Shown piece after piece: positions 17,583 through 26,324 of a stretch of 64,000 nucleotides of DNA. How positions within the stretch are numbered: the stretch's first letter is position 1; each line of letters begins with the position of its first letter. This DNA comes from Nonomuraea helvata. GTDB lineage: Bacteria > Actinomycetota > Actinomycetes > Streptosporangiales > Streptosporangiaceae. The notes beneath the pieces are model-generated. The model was not told the origin of the DNA. It searched no databases and was given only the letters and a program-made list of their open reading frames with translations. Both the position numbers and the translations under genes were made by a program. The stretch is from the NCBI RefSeq assembly GCF_039535785.1, contig NZ_BAAAXV010000009.1, positions 2,356,001 through 2,420,000 of the forward strand, given 5' to 3'.

Positions 17583-19904
17583 ATGATGGCAAAGTTGTTC
17601 GACGTCCCCCGGCGGGCACTCGCGGGGGCGTGCGCCCTGGCCGTGCTCGCCGGAGTGATCATGCTGACCGCGATGGCGAACAGCACGATGCAGCCGCTGC
17701 CCGCCTCCGCGCCGGCCGGGGAGTTCAGCGCCGAGCGGGCCCTGCGCCACCTCGAGAGGTTCGCCACCGAGCCGCGCCCGATCGGCAGCCAAGCCGGCGA
17801 CCGGGCCAGGGACTACCTCGCCGGACAGCTCCGCGAGGCCGGGCTCGACGTGCGGGTCCAGCGGGCGATCGGGGCGAACTCCTCGACGGGGCTGGCGTCG
17901 TTCGGGCAGGTGGAGAACATCGTGGCCACGGCGAAAGGCGCCGACCCGACCGGGACGGTGGTGATCGCCGCACACTACGACTCCGCGGCGATGGGGCCGG
18001 GCGCCTCCGACGACGCCGCCGCGGTGGCGGCGATGGTGGAGACGGTACGGGCGCTCAAGGGCGGCGGGCTCCGCAACGACCTGGTGCTGCTGATGACTGA
18101 CGGCGAAGAGGACGGGACGCTGGGCGCCCAGGCGTTCGTCAGGGAGGACCCGCTCGGCCGCAAGGGCGGGGTGCTGCTCAACTGGGAGGCCCGGGGCGTG
18201 AGCGGCCCGTCGCTGATGTTCGAGACGTCCAGCGACAACGCCGGGCTGGTCGAGACGTTCGCGAGTGCCGTGCCGCACCCGCGCGGCGACTCCACGATGG
18301 TGGAGATGTACCGGCTGCTCCCCAACAACACGGACTTCACCCCGATGTCCAAGAGCGGCTTCACCGGCATGAACTTCGCTTACATCGAGGGCTCGTCGCG
18401 TTACCACACCGCCGACGACTCGCTGGCCCACCTCGACCGGGGCAGCCTGCAGCACCACGGCTCGAACATGCTGGCCCTGGCCCGCGCCCTCGGGAACGCC
18501 GACCTCCCGGCCCTGGCCGCCGACCACGACGTCACCTATTTCCGCGTCTTCGGGACCATGGTCACGTACTCGAACGCCCTCGTATGGCCGCTGGCCGGGC
18601 TCGCGGCAGCGGCGGTGGCCGGGCTGGCGCTGCTCGCGCGCCGGCGCCGGCTGATCAGCCTGCCCCGGCTCGCCGTCGGCGCGGTGTCCGGCGTCGTGCC
18701 GCCGGTGCTCGCGGCGGTCCTGGCGCAGGGGCTGTGGGAGGTGCTGGTGGCCGCGCGGCCCGCGTACGACGGGATGGGCGGGCTGCTGCACCACCCGCGG
18801 ACGTTCCAGGCGGCCGTCGTGGTGCTGTCGGTGCTGGCGCTGCTCTGCTGGTACCTGCCGCTGCGCCGCCGGCTCGGGCCCGCCGCACTGGCCATCGGCG
18901 CGCTGGCCTGGCCCGCCGGGCTGGGGCTGCTGTGCGCCCAGGTCGCGCCGGGCGCGTCGTTCGTGCTCACGCTGCCCGCGCTGTTCTGCGCGCTCGGCGG
19001 GACGGCCGCGATCCTGCTGCGTGACGCGGTCTGGCGGGTGGCGGCGGCGACGCTGGGCGCGGTCATGGCGGCGACGCTGCTGCCCGGCCTGGCCGGGAAC
19101 GCGTTCGACGGGATGGGCCTCGCGCTCGGCGGGGTGCCGGCGCTGGTGCTGGCGCTGTTCGGGCTGACGGTGCTGCCGATCGTGGAGCTGTGCCTGCCGG
19201 AGCGGGTGCCGGGCCTGGTCCCGCTCGCCGCCGCCGGGCTCGCCGTGATGCTGGTCGGCGGCGGCCTGGCCACCGACGGCTTCGACGCGGACGACCCGCG
19301 GCGCACGCACCTCGCGTACGTGCTGGACGCCGACGCCAGGACCGCGAGCTGGGTCAGCGCCGATCCGGAGCCGCCCGCCTGGACCAGGACGTACGTGTCT
19401 AGCAATGACACCGCGAAGCTGCCTCCCGGCTACGCCCGCGGCGCCTCGCTCTGGACGGGACCCGCGCCCGCGATCAGGGCCGCCGAGCCCCGCGTCACCG
19501 TGCTCTCGCGCGACGGCGACGACGGCGACACGGTCAGGCTCCGCGTGACCGCCGGCAGGGCGGCCCGATCGATCACGCTGAGGATCGAGCGGCCCATCAC
19601 CGGCGCGACCGCCGCGGCCGCGGGCATGAGCCCCGTGAGAGTGGACGTCACCGGCACGCGGGCCAACACCTGGCCCGGCGAGATCCGCTTCCGCGGCCTG
19701 CCCGACACCGGCGCGGAGATCACCGTGCGGGTGCCGCAGGCCGGCCGGTTCAGGGTGACGGCCATCGCCGAGAGCGACGGTTTCCGGCAGGTGCCCGGGT
19801 TCGTCCAGAGGCCGGCGGGTGTGGTGGCGGCGACCCGCGAGGACGGCGACCTCGTGGCGGTCACCCGTACGTACACAGTCAGCGCGAGACCGCTTGCGGG
19901 GTGA
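17583..19904 (+). CDS. Membrane-bound M28 metallopeptidase
   Basis: The 773-residue protein has an N-terminal anchor helix (about 12-32) and an outside M28 aminopeptidase domain. The zinc set is complete: H131 in AAHYDS, bridging D143 in GASDDAA, E175/E176 in DGEEDG, E202 in NWEARG and the last His in SRYHTADD. From about residue 325 to 580 there are eight or nine membrane helices, then a soluble beta-rich tail. This resembles the Pff1/ERMP1 arrangement of eukaryotic membrane M28 proteases and its bacterial relatives. It should remove amino acids from exported peptides. The ribosome site before ATGATG is weak, so the start could shift slightly. Confidence 0.92.
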   Translation: MMAKLFDVPRRALAGACALAVLAGVIMLTAMANSTMQPLPASAPAGEFSAERALRHLERFATEPRPIGSQAGDRARDYLAGQLREAGLDVRVQRAIGANSSTGLASFGQVENIVATAKGADPTGTVVIAAHYDSAAMGPGASDDAAAVAAMVETVRALKGGGLRNDLVLLMTDGEEDGTLGAQAFVREDPLGRKGGVLLNWEARGVSGPSLMFETSSDNAGLVETFASAVPHPRGDSTMVEMYRLLPNNTDFTPMSKSGFTGMNFAYIEGSSRYHTADDSLAHLDRGSLQHHGSNMLALARALGNADLPALAADHDVTYFRVFGTMVTYSNALVWPLAGLAAAAVAGLALLARRRRLISLPRLAVGAVSGVVPPVLAAVLAQGLWEVLVAARPAYDGMGGLLHHPRTFQAAVVVLSVLALLCWYLPLRRRLGPAALAIGALAWPAGLGLLCAQVAPGASFVLTLPALFCALGGTAAILLRDAVWRVAAATLGAVMAATLLPGLAGNAFDGMGLALGGVPALVLALFGLTVLPIVELCLPERVPGLVPLAAAGLAVMLVGGGLATDGFDADDPRRTHLAYVLDADARTASWVSADPEPPAWTRTYVSSNDTAKLPPGYARGASLWTGPAPAIRAAEPRVTVLSRDGDDGDTVRLRVTAGRAARSITLRIERPITGATAAAAGMSPVRVDVTGTRANTWPGEIRFRGLPDTGAEITVRVPQAGRFRVTAIAESDGFRQVPGFVQRPAGVVAATREDGDLVAVTRTYTVSARPLAG

Positions 19905-19910
19905 TGGGCC

Positions 19911-20864
19911 TCACGGGGTGATGGTGCCCGCCCTGACCAGCCAGTCGACCGCCTCGGAGATGGCCTCGAGCGGCGCGTAGCGGGGCCGGTGCCCGAGGAG
20001 CCGCTCGGCCTTCTCCATGCTGCAGTGGGGGCTGTAGGCGATGTGGTCGTACGTGATGTTCGCGTCCTGCTCCGAGACCGTCTCCCGCCACCGCTCGAAC
20101 GGCAGGAAGGTCAGCCGCGCCTCCCTCCCGAACCAGCCCGCCACCGCCTCGGCGTAACCGCGCAGCGTCAGGGCGGTGGTGGCGACGGAGTGGAAGCTCT
20201 CGCCCACGGCGACGGACGGGTTGGCCATGGCGTCCATGAACAGCCGAGCCACGTCGTCGGCGTGCACGTGCTGGACGGTCTCCATGCCGAAGTTCGGCAG
20301 CGCCAGCTCGGAGCCGTCGGCCAGGGTCTGGAACACGGCGGGATTGACGTTGCCCGCCGGGTTGACCGGCACCCAGCCCGGTCCGGTGATGTGGCCCGGG
20401 TGGATGATCGTGACGGGGAAGCCGTCGCGGTGCGCGCGTTCGAGGAGGTGGGCCTCGATGGCGGCCTTCTGCTTGCCGTACTCGCCGATCGGGCGCTTGG
20501 GCCGGTCCTCGGTCGTGGGCACCCGGGCGCTCGGCCCGTGCGTCCAGATCGTCCCGCAGTGCAGGAAGTGCCGGACCCGCCCGGTGAGTGCCGCCGCCAG
20601 GTCCCGGGCGCTGGTCTCCGTGAAGCAGATGAGATCGATGACGACGTCCGCGTCCAGGTCCGCGATCCGCCGCCCGAACGTCCCGTCGGCGTCCTCCGCG
20701 TCGCGGTCGGCGGTGACGTGGGTGACCTGCTGCCAGGCGCCGTGCGGGCGGTAGGGGTCCCGTTTGCCGCGGCTCACGGCGATCACGTCGTGTCCGGCGT
20801 CGACCAGCCGGGGGATGAGGTACGTGCCGATATGACCGCTGGCGCCAATCACCGCTACTCGCAT
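19911..20864 (-). CDS. NAD-dependent epimerase/reductase (extended SDR)
   Basis: The 317-residue protein starts MRVAVIGASGHIGTY with the Rossmann NAD(P) motif GxxGxxG. An acid-rich turn and a substrate region follow, with GPSARVPTTEDRPK and a YGKQK segment (Tyr-x-x-x-Lys catalytic pair). Extended SDRs oxidise, reduce or epimerise nucleotide sugars and related alcohols; the exact substrate is not visible. The ATG at 20864 is favoured because the upstream extension is non-coding in style. It is convergent with the M28 peptidase, six bases apart. Confidence 0.88.
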   Translation of the reverse strand: MRVAVIGASGHIGTYLIPRLVDAGHDVIAVSRGKRDPYRPHGAWQQVTHVTADRDAEDADGTFGRRIADLDADVVIDLICFTETSARDLAAALTGRVRHFLHCGTIWTHGPSARVPTTEDRPKRPIGEYGKQKAAIEAHLLERAHRDGFPVTIIHPGHITGPGWVPVNPAGNVNPAVFQTLADGSELALPNFGMETVQHVHADDVARLFMDAMANPSVAVGESFHSVATTALTLRGYAEAVAGWFGREARLTFLPFERWRETVSEQDANITYDHIAYSPHCSMEKAERLLGHRPRYAPLEAISEAVDWLVRAGTITP

Positions 20865-20942
20865 GCGCCCAGCGTAGACCCACCGCTTCGCCGGCCAACC
20901 GTCCCGATACGCTGCTGAACGTCCCATTTCGGAGGTTGGTCA

Positions 20943-21866
20943 GTGTCGGGGGTTGTCGCGGCGTTCGCCGCCCTGGTGTCCGTTGCCGTGATCGGCTACC
21001 TGATCGGGATGGGGGGCCTGCTGCGGGCCAGCGACGAGTTAGTGCTGTCGCGCCTGGCCTTCTTCGTGGCCACCCCGGCGCTGATGTTCGCCACCGTGTC
21101 CCGGGCGGACCTCCACATCCTCTTCTCGCCGGTGCTGCTGACCGAGGTGGTCGCGGTGGCGTGCGTCCAGCTCGTCTACGTGCTGGTGGCCCGGCTGGCC
21201 TGGGGCCGCGACCGCCGCGAGGCCACGATCGGCGCGCTGGCCTCGTCGTACGTGAACGCCGGCAACCTCGGCGTGCCTATCTCGATCTACGTGTTGGGCG
21301 ACGGCGCGCTGGTCGCCCCGATCCTGCTCTTCCAGCTGCTCGTCCTCACGCCGGTCTCCTTCCTTATCCTCGACAAGGGGGCCCGCTCGGTGCGCGCGGC
21401 CCTGCTCCTCCCGTTCCGCAACCCGCTCACGGTCGCCTCGCTCCTCGGTCTCGCTCTCGCGATCAGCGGCATCTCCCTGCCTACCCCGGTCATGCGCCCG
21501 GTCGAGCTGCTCGGCGGCGCGGCCGTGCCCGTGGCGCTGCTGGCGTACGGCCTCAGCCTGTACGGCGCCCAGCGCGTCCCCACGACCCCCGAGACGAACG
21601 GCGTCGGCAAGGACGTCTTCCTCGCGGTCACGCTCAAGGCCTTCGTCCAACCGGCCGTCGCCTACCTGACCGCGCGCCTGGTCCTGGGCCTCGACGGCAG
21701 CGCGCTCCTGGCCGCCACCCTCTTCGCCGCCCTGCCCACGGCGCAGAACATCTACGTGTACGCGGTGAACTATGACACGGGCCGGCGCCTGGCCCGCAGC
21801 ACGATCCTGCTGACCACGGGCCTGTCCATCCCGATGATGACCGCGATCGGCGCGGTCCTGGGCTGA
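20943..21866 (+). CDS. AEC-family transporter (auxin efflux carrier type)
   Basis: The 307-residue membrane protein has about ten helices in two halves, with the polar family motif around YVNAGNLGVPISIYVLG and a second-half counterpart near ALPTAQNIYVYA. AEC carriers in bacteria move organic acids such as malate or malonate and some amino-acid-like compounds. It starts at GTG eight bases after GGAGG. It is divergent from the epimerase (78 bases between starts) and convergent with the PIMT-like methyltransferase. Confidence 0.9.
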   Translation: MSGVVAAFAALVSVAVIGYLIGMGGLLRASDELVLSRLAFFVATPALMFATVSRADLHILFSPVLLTEVVAVACVQLVYVLVARLAWGRDRREATIGALASSYVNAGNLGVPISIYVLGDGALVAPILLFQLLVLTPVSFLILDKGARSVRAALLLPFRNPLTVASLLGLALAISGISLPTPVMRPVELLGGAAVPVALLAYGLSLYGAQRVPTTPETNGVGKDVFLAVTLKAFVQPAVAYLTARLVLGLDGSALLAATLFAALPTAQNIYVYAVNYDTGRRLARSTILLTTGLSIPMMTAIGAVLG

Positions 21867-21883
21867 AGACATCGGCACCCGCA

Positions 21884-23038
21884 TTACCCGCGACTGAGCC
21901 CGCATACCACGTGGTCGGGAGTGTCCAGCCACACGTACTGGCCTTCCGGGGTCACGGTCATCCCGAACCGGTCACGTCCCGGCTCACCCCAGCTGACCCA
22001 CCGGAAGTAGGCGTCGGTGACCTCTTCCCAGAGCGGGCGGTCGCCCATCTGGTAGACGGTGTGGTCCAGGTCGCCGCGCTGATGGACAGCGACTGCCCAC
22101 TCTCCGGAGTCGGCCGGATTAAGGACATACGTCAGGAATCTGTTCTCTTCCCGGCTGATGTGCGAGTAGAGGCCGGTGATGGCCGCCATGGCCAGATCTG
22201 CGCCGGCTGGGGCCAGCCCGATGGTCCGCGGGTGCACCGAGGTGGGGTGGTGTTGACCGCTGCCGTCGTCGGCGACGTACGGAATCGGCCGCTGCGAGCG
22301 CATCATCATGTAGGTGGCATGGCCAGGGAAGCGGCCGATCGCGGTGCCGTCCGGTAACGTCACCAGCCGCAGCACGTGATCGTCGCCGAAGCCGGGGCAG
22401 TACGGGAGGACGACGACCCCTCCGGGGCGGCACTGCTCGACCCACGCGTAAGGGATGGAGCGGATGCCACAGGTGACGTGGACCCGATCGTAGGGCGCCC
22501 GCTGAGAACAGCCTCCGGCGCCGTCGCCCACGACCACATCCGCGCGCACGCCGGCTGAGGTGAGATTCTCGGCGGCCTGATCAGCCACCATCTCGTCGAT
22601 CTCGATCGACGTTACGCTCCCGTGCGGGCCGACCAGGTGAGCGAGCAACGCTGCGGTCCAGCCCGTCCCGGTGCCCACCTCCAGCACCCGATCGCCCGGC
22701 TCCGGGTCGAGGATCTGCAGCAGGTGCGCAACGGTGCTGGGCGCGGACGAGGAAGACGTGTAAGCACCTGTGCGGGCCCTGATGTCCGTGTCACCATCGT
22801 CGAGTTGAGTCACGATGGGACTTTGCGAGTAGACGGTGTCCCACCACGTATCGGGGTCGGCGACCCGATCGATGACGAACGTGTCCTCCGGGTCGCCCGG
22901 GGTGGCCAGCGCGACTTCGGGAATGAACAGGTGGCGCGGCACCGCACGGATGGCCTCCGCGACGAAGCGCTGGATGTCGTCGAATCCGTCGATGTACGCG
23001 ACCAGGCGCTCGATGTACTGCGCAACGGCCTCATCCAC
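21884..23038 (-). CDS. PIMT-like methyltransferase, RiPP-associated (imiditide/FxLD type)
   Basis: The 384-residue protein has a protein-L-isoaspartate O-methyltransferase domain (about 75-230) with SAM motif VLEVGTGTGW, plus a C-terminal extension of about 150 residues. The end is RFGMTVTP, EGQYVWLD and TPDHV, as in RiPP-associated PIMT homologues and unlike the roughly 210-residue repair enzyme. These enzymes methylate Asp side chains in precursor peptides, which then close to aspartimide. It starts at GTG 23038, and the TAG stop of the 44-residue peptide gene overlaps that GTG by one base, showing tight translational coupling. The peptide is its likely substrate. Confidence 0.88.
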   Translation of the reverse strand: MDEAVAQYIERLVAYIDGFDDIQRFVAEAIRAVPRHLFIPEVALATPGDPEDTFVIDRVADPDTWWDTVYSQSPIVTQLDDGDTDIRARTGAYTSSSSAPSTVAHLLQILDPEPGDRVLEVGTGTGWTAALLAHLVGPHGSVTSIEIDEMVADQAAENLTSAGVRADVVVGDGAGGCSQRAPYDRVHVTCGIRSIPYAWVEQCRPGGVVVLPYCPGFGDDHVLRLVTLPDGTAIGRFPGHATYMMMRSQRPIPYVADDGSGQHHPTSVHPRTIGLAPAGADLAMAAITGLYSHISREENRFLTYVLNPADSGEWAVAVHQRGDLDHTVYQMGDRPLWEEVTDAYFRWVSWGEPGRDRFGMTVTPEGQYVWLDTPDHVVCGLSRG

Positions 23039-23172
23039 TACTTCTTGCCGTCCTTTTCTCCGCCGTCCGCGTGCTTGCCGCCGGACTCCTTGCAGCCGTC
23101 GGGCGAGGCCTTGCTGGGGTCGGCCTTGAACGGCTCGTCCTTGGGGCTCTTAGGATCTTCATGCTTGCCCAT
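23038..23172 (-). CDS. Charged 44-residue precursor peptide, probable imiditide
   Basis: A small gene read directly from the strand. The peptide is very polar (about 11 Lys, 7 Asp and 4 Glu), has no hydrophobic segment and has one Cys (27). It begins MGKHEDPKSPKDEPF and ends in KDGKK. Three Asp-Gly pairs (25-26, 36-37, 41-42) are ideal sites for aspartimide formation. Its TAG overlaps the GTG of the PIMT-like methyltransferase. Imiditides, first described from Nonomuraea maritima, pair such a linear precursor with such an enzyme. Gene reality is supported by the coupling; product identity is an inference. Confidence 0.78.
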   Translation of the reverse strand: MGKHEDPKSPKDEPFKADPSKASPDGCKESGGKHADGGEKDGKK

Positions 23173-23215
23173 GCCGAAATCTCCTTCTTCGATGAATGCG
23201 GCGCCGATCTCGGCT

Positions 23216-23428
23216 TCATGCCGCGTTACGTACTGTCCTGGTCGGCGACGATCGCCTTTGGTGTCGCATCTCCTGCTCCAAGTGCTCGAAGAGCTCGGGC
23301 ATCGTTGCGCCGCAACGTACGTTGGAGAGTCCGCTGTGGTCGGGCACCAGAACGGTGCGGAAGGCGATGTAGCCGCCTCCGGCGCCTTCCAAGATCTCCC
23401 AGCCGGGGAATCGCTTGGTCGTCGTCAT
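23216..23428 (-). CDS. Small 70-residue protein of the peptide operon
   Basis: It begins MTTTKRFPGWEILEGAGGG, has a beta-strand-like middle (YIAFRTVLVPD) and an amphipathic helix (MPELFEHLEQEMRHQ), and a basic tail. It lies 43 bases before the precursor peptide on the same strand, so it is probably the first gene of that operon. I do not recognise a named family. Candidates are a leader-binding or immunity role, but nothing in the sequence decides this. The promoter region upstream is AT-rich (TTTTGTTTAATTTGAC). Confidence 0.65.
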   Translation of the reverse strand: MTTTKRFPGWEILEGAGGGYIAFRTVLVPDHSGLSNVRCGATMPELFEHLEQEMRHQRRSSPTRTVRNAA

Positions 23429-23568
23429 ACGAAAAGTGCCCCGTTTTGTTTAATTTGACCCGCTGATGCGACCTTTCTGCTAGTTGCCACCTCACATGCT
23501 CCTCACGTCTTGCTTTGAGAGCGCAGAATGCGTAAGAGCAGTTCAACTCAGTGCCGGCGACAATGAAA

Positions 23569-23617
23569 CCTCGTGACGAGGACTTTACGGGGCGTTACAG
23601 CGATGATAAAAACGCCC
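23569..23617. promoter_or_regulatory. Two dyads before the XRE-DUF5919 gene
   Basis: CCTCGTGACGAGG (23569-23581) is a perfect 6+1+6 palindrome. GGGCGTT (23590-23596) and AACGCCC (23611-23617) form a second inverted repeat 22 bases before the regulator start codon. They lie in the region shared with the divergent peptide operon, as expected for an autoregulated XRE repressor or activator. Confidence 0.45.
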
Positions 23618-23639
23618 TCAAACGTCCCCGGAGGTTCCC

Positions 23640-24431
23640 ATGGCCAACGACCGTCTTCGCACCACGCTGGCTGCCAGCGGCTACACAGAGGGCGCACTGG
23701 CCTCGGAACTAGGCCTGGACTCCAAGAGCGTGCAGCGGTGGGTCACCCGCGACATCACGCCACGTCGCTCGACCGCATATGCGGCGGCCAAACTGCTCGG
23801 AGTGGCCGCCAGTTGGCTATGGCCGAAGTTGAACGAGGACGCCCGAAACGCCTCCAAATCGGAAATCGTCACGTTGTATCCGCGCCGAGCTGACACGCCG
23901 AACCACCTGTGGCGCGATCTGCTCGCAAATGCGCAGGACGAGATCTGGTTGTTCGCCAATGCCAGCCTTTTCTTGCCCGAGGAGAATCCAGAGTCAATTG
24001 ACATTCTCGCCCGCAAAGCCGAACAGGGTGCAACAGTGCGAATCATGATGGGTGATCCGGACAGCTCAGAGATGGCGCTACGAGGCGTCGAGGAGCGTTT
24101 GTACGATGCCATCCCCGCCCGTATCAGAATGGCTTTGACCTACTACGCGCCGCTGGTGGGGATCGACGGCGTAGCGTTCCGCCTGCACCGCGCTTCCCTC
24201 TACAACTCAATCTTCCGGTACGACGACCACATGTTGGTCAACCAGCACATCTACGGCACCTACGGATATCTGGCGCCCATCCTCCATCTCCGCCGTCTTG
24301 AAGGCGCAGACTTCTTCGACACCTACGTCCGCAGCTTCGAGCGGGTGTGGGAATCCTCCTGCCCTATTGAAGATTCCGACTTCTGGCAGCAACGCCAGGT
24401 CTCTACCGGGACAGGCCGGTCAGTTTCGTGA
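23640..24431 (+). CDS. XRE-family regulator with DUF5919 domain
   Basis: The 263-residue protein has an N-terminal helix-turn-helix (about 5-60; GALASELGLDSKSVQRWVTR) and a C-terminal DUF5919 domain (about 75-245) with a phospholipase-D-like sensor fold flavour (FANASLFLPEEN, VRIMMGDPDS). GGAGG lies before the ATG. Base composition is clearly lower in GC than the neighbours (for example ATGCGCAGGACGAGATCTGG and TTGACATTCTCGC), hinting at transfer. It is divergent from the peptide operon, so it probably controls it. Its 3' end overlaps the convergent HAD gene by 29 bases. Confidence 0.85.
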   Translation: MANDRLRTTLAASGYTEGALASELGLDSKSVQRWVTRDITPRRSTAYAAAKLLGVAASWLWPKLNEDARNASKSEIVTLYPRRADTPNHLWRDLLANAQDEIWLFANASLFLPEENPESIDILARKAEQGATVRIMMGDPDSSEMALRGVEERLYDAIPARIRMALTYYAPLVGIDGVAFRLHRASLYNSIFRYDDHMLVNQHIYGTYGYLAPILHLRRLEGADFFDTYVRSFERVWESSCPIEDSDFWQQRQVSTGTGRSVS

Positions 24432-25110
24432 CCGCGGCGACCAGTGCCGGGGTGTCAGTCAGGTCCGAGAACACCACATCCGCACCGGCCGCTGCCAGCA
24501 CGTCCATGCTGTCCAACCCTGTCGCCACGCCGATGACCGCGGCCCCGCCGTCCACTCCGGCCGCTACATCGCGTGGCGTATCGCCGATCAGAACGGTCGA
24601 GGAGCGGCAGAAGGGGTGGCCATATTTGCGCGCGGCGCGCTGCTGAGCGACTGCGACCAGGTCGGCACGTACCCTGCCGTCCGACCCGTATCCGCCGATC
24701 TCAAAATCCAGACGGTCGTGCAGGCCGAATACCGACACCTTGGCCATCGCATTGGGCTTGATGTTGCCGGTCAGCACGGATTGGACGACCCCGGGCACTC
24801 CGGCGAGCGCGGTGATCGCGTCCAGTGCTCCAGGCAAGGCATGCCCACGCTCGCTCAGTCGCGACCGGTTGAGGGCCATCGCCGTCTCCAGCGCCTCGCC
24901 CAGCCGCGCCCGTTGGTCAGGGGACGGCTCGATACCGTGCCGCCGCAGCAGGTTGACCATGATCTGCGGATCGGTACGGCCGTCGGTCTCCGCCCGGTAT
25001 GTGGCAGGCCGCCCTGTCAGCAACTCGAAGGCCCGGGCGTAGGTCTCCTTGCTCACTCCGCCGTTCTCGATCAGCGTGTGATCGACATCCCAGAGCACCA
25101 GTCCCGCCAT
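24403..25110 (-). CDS. HAD-family phosphatase
   Basis: The 235-residue protein has all HAD motifs: nucleophile D in LWDVDHTLIE near the start, motif II in LTGN, a Lys region around GNIKPNA and acidic motif IV GDTPRDV. A helical cap (about 20-90) makes it a beta-phosphoglucomutase/PGP-like type I enzyme. Such enzymes remove phosphate from small metabolites; the substrate is not predictable. I chose ATG 25110 because the upstream in-frame extension is basic and non-conserved in style. It is convergent with, and overlaps, the XRE regulator by 29 bases. Confidence 0.88.
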   Translation of the reverse strand: MAGLVLWDVDHTLIENGGVSKETYARAFELLTGRPATYRAETDGRTDPQIMVNLLRRHGIEPSPDQRARLGEALETAMALNRSRLSERGHALPGALDAITALAGVPGVVQSVLTGNIKPNAMAKVSVFGLHDRLDFEIGGYGSDGRVRADLVAVAQQRAARKYGHPFCRSSTVLIGDTPRDVAAGVDGGAAVIGVATGLDSMDVLAAAGADVVFSDLTDTPALVAAVTKLTGLSR

Positions 25111-25199
25111 CACCGCACCGCCCCTGCGCACCTGGACCGTTGTCCCAACCGTATCTGCGTCCCCTGCGCTGTTGCGTAGTGATCTGCCAAAATGAAGGC

Positions 25200-26324
25200 G
25201 TGCTTCGCTCCTTGTGGGACGAGCCCCGTCCCCCCGATCCTCCGACACGCGTGTGGCGGGACTGGGCGCTTGTAGGGGTGCTCGTGCCGCTCGCGGTGCT
25301 GGAAGGGGTCGTTCGCCCCGACCTCCCGTGGCGGGCGGTCTCCGTGACCCTCACGGTCGGGCTGGTGTTCACGCTGCTCTGGCGGCGCGCCAAGCCGCTG
25401 CTGATGCTCGCGATCCCCTTCGTCATCACGGCGCTGGCCCCGCTGGTGACGGGCGGTCACCGTGCCGAGACGTACACGATGGCGTTCCTGCTGATCGTGG
25501 TGTACGCGCTGTACCGGTGGGGGTCGGGGCGCGAGATCGTGCTCGGCTTCGCGATCATGCTCGGGTCCGTCGGCGTCTCGGCGTCCTTCTACGACCTCGC
25601 CCCGGCCGACGCGGTCGGCGCGTTCGCCGTCACCTTCTCGGCCGTCGCGCTGGGGACGGCGGTCCGGTACCGGACCGGGGCACGGATGCGCGAGCTCGAG
25701 CAGGTCAAGCTGCTCGAACGCGAGCAGCTGGCCCGCGACCTGCACGACACCGTGGCCCACCACGTGTCGGCCATGGCGATCCGCGCGCAGGCGGGCCTGG
25801 CGACGGCGCCCTCGCGTCCGGAGGCCGCGACCGAGGCGCTCCGGGTGATCGAGGCCGAGGCGTCGCGCACCCTCGCCGAGATGCGCGCCATGGTCCGGCT
25901 CCTGCGCCGTAACGAGCCGGCGGAGCTGGCCCCCGGCCGGCAGATCGCCGATCTCGAACAGCTCGCAGGGCGCACGAAAGTCGGCCCGTCCGTCGACGTG
26001 GAGATCTCGGGCGACGTCGACGGCCTGCCGCCGTCGGTCGGGTCCGCGATCTTCCGCATCGCGCAGGAGTCGGTCACCAACGCCCGGCGGCACGCCCGCC
26101 ACGCCACCCGCATCGCGATCCAGGTCGCCGCCGACGACACATCGGTACGCCTGCGCGTGAGCGACGACGGCGAGGTGAGCTCCGTACACTCGATGCCCGG
26201 TTACGGGCTCATCGGCATGATCGAACGCGCCGGCCTGCTCGGCGGCACCTGCCAGGCAGGACCGAACCCCGACCGGGGCTGGACCGTGACCGCCGTGCTG
26301 CCCCGCACCGGAGCGGCGACATGA
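25200..26324 (+). CDS. NarL-type sensor histidine kinase
   Basis: About 374 residues: four or five membrane helices (about 20-150), then HisKA_3 with phospho-His in LARDLHDTVAHHVSAM, and a HATPase domain with N-box ESVTNARRHARH and G-boxes VSDDG and PGYGLIGM. It starts at GTG 25200, where the ribosome site is poor (GAAGG almost touching), so a leaderless start or nearby TTG is possible. It phosphorylates the response regulator encoded next, with which it shares ATGA. The signal is unknown; the sensor is membrane-embedded with no large outside domain, like DesK/LiaS-type kinases. Confidence 0.9.
   Translation: MLRSLWDEPRPPDPPTRVWRDWALVGVLVPLAVLEGVVRPDLPWRAVSVTLTVGLVFTLLWRRAKPLLMLAIPFVITALAPLVTGGHRAETYTMAFLLIVVYALYRWGSGREIVLGFAIMLGSVGVSASFYDLAPADAVGAFAVTFSAVALGTAVRYRTGARMRELEQVKLLEREQLARDLHDTVAHHVSAMAIRAQAGLATAPSRPEAATEALRVIEAEASRTLAEMRAMVRLLRRNEPAELAPGRQIADLEQLAGRTKVGPSVDVEISGDVDGLPPSVGSAIFRIAQESVTNARRHARHATRIAIQVAADDTSVRLRVSDDGEVSSVHSMPGYGLIGMIERAGLLGGTCQAGPNPDRGWTVTAVLPRTGAAT

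Noticed and set aside
21884..23172. FxLD-type lanthipeptide cluster
   Set aside because: The methyltransferase resembles the FxLD enzyme, but the peptide has no FxLD-like leader and there is no LanB/LanC enzyme nearby.
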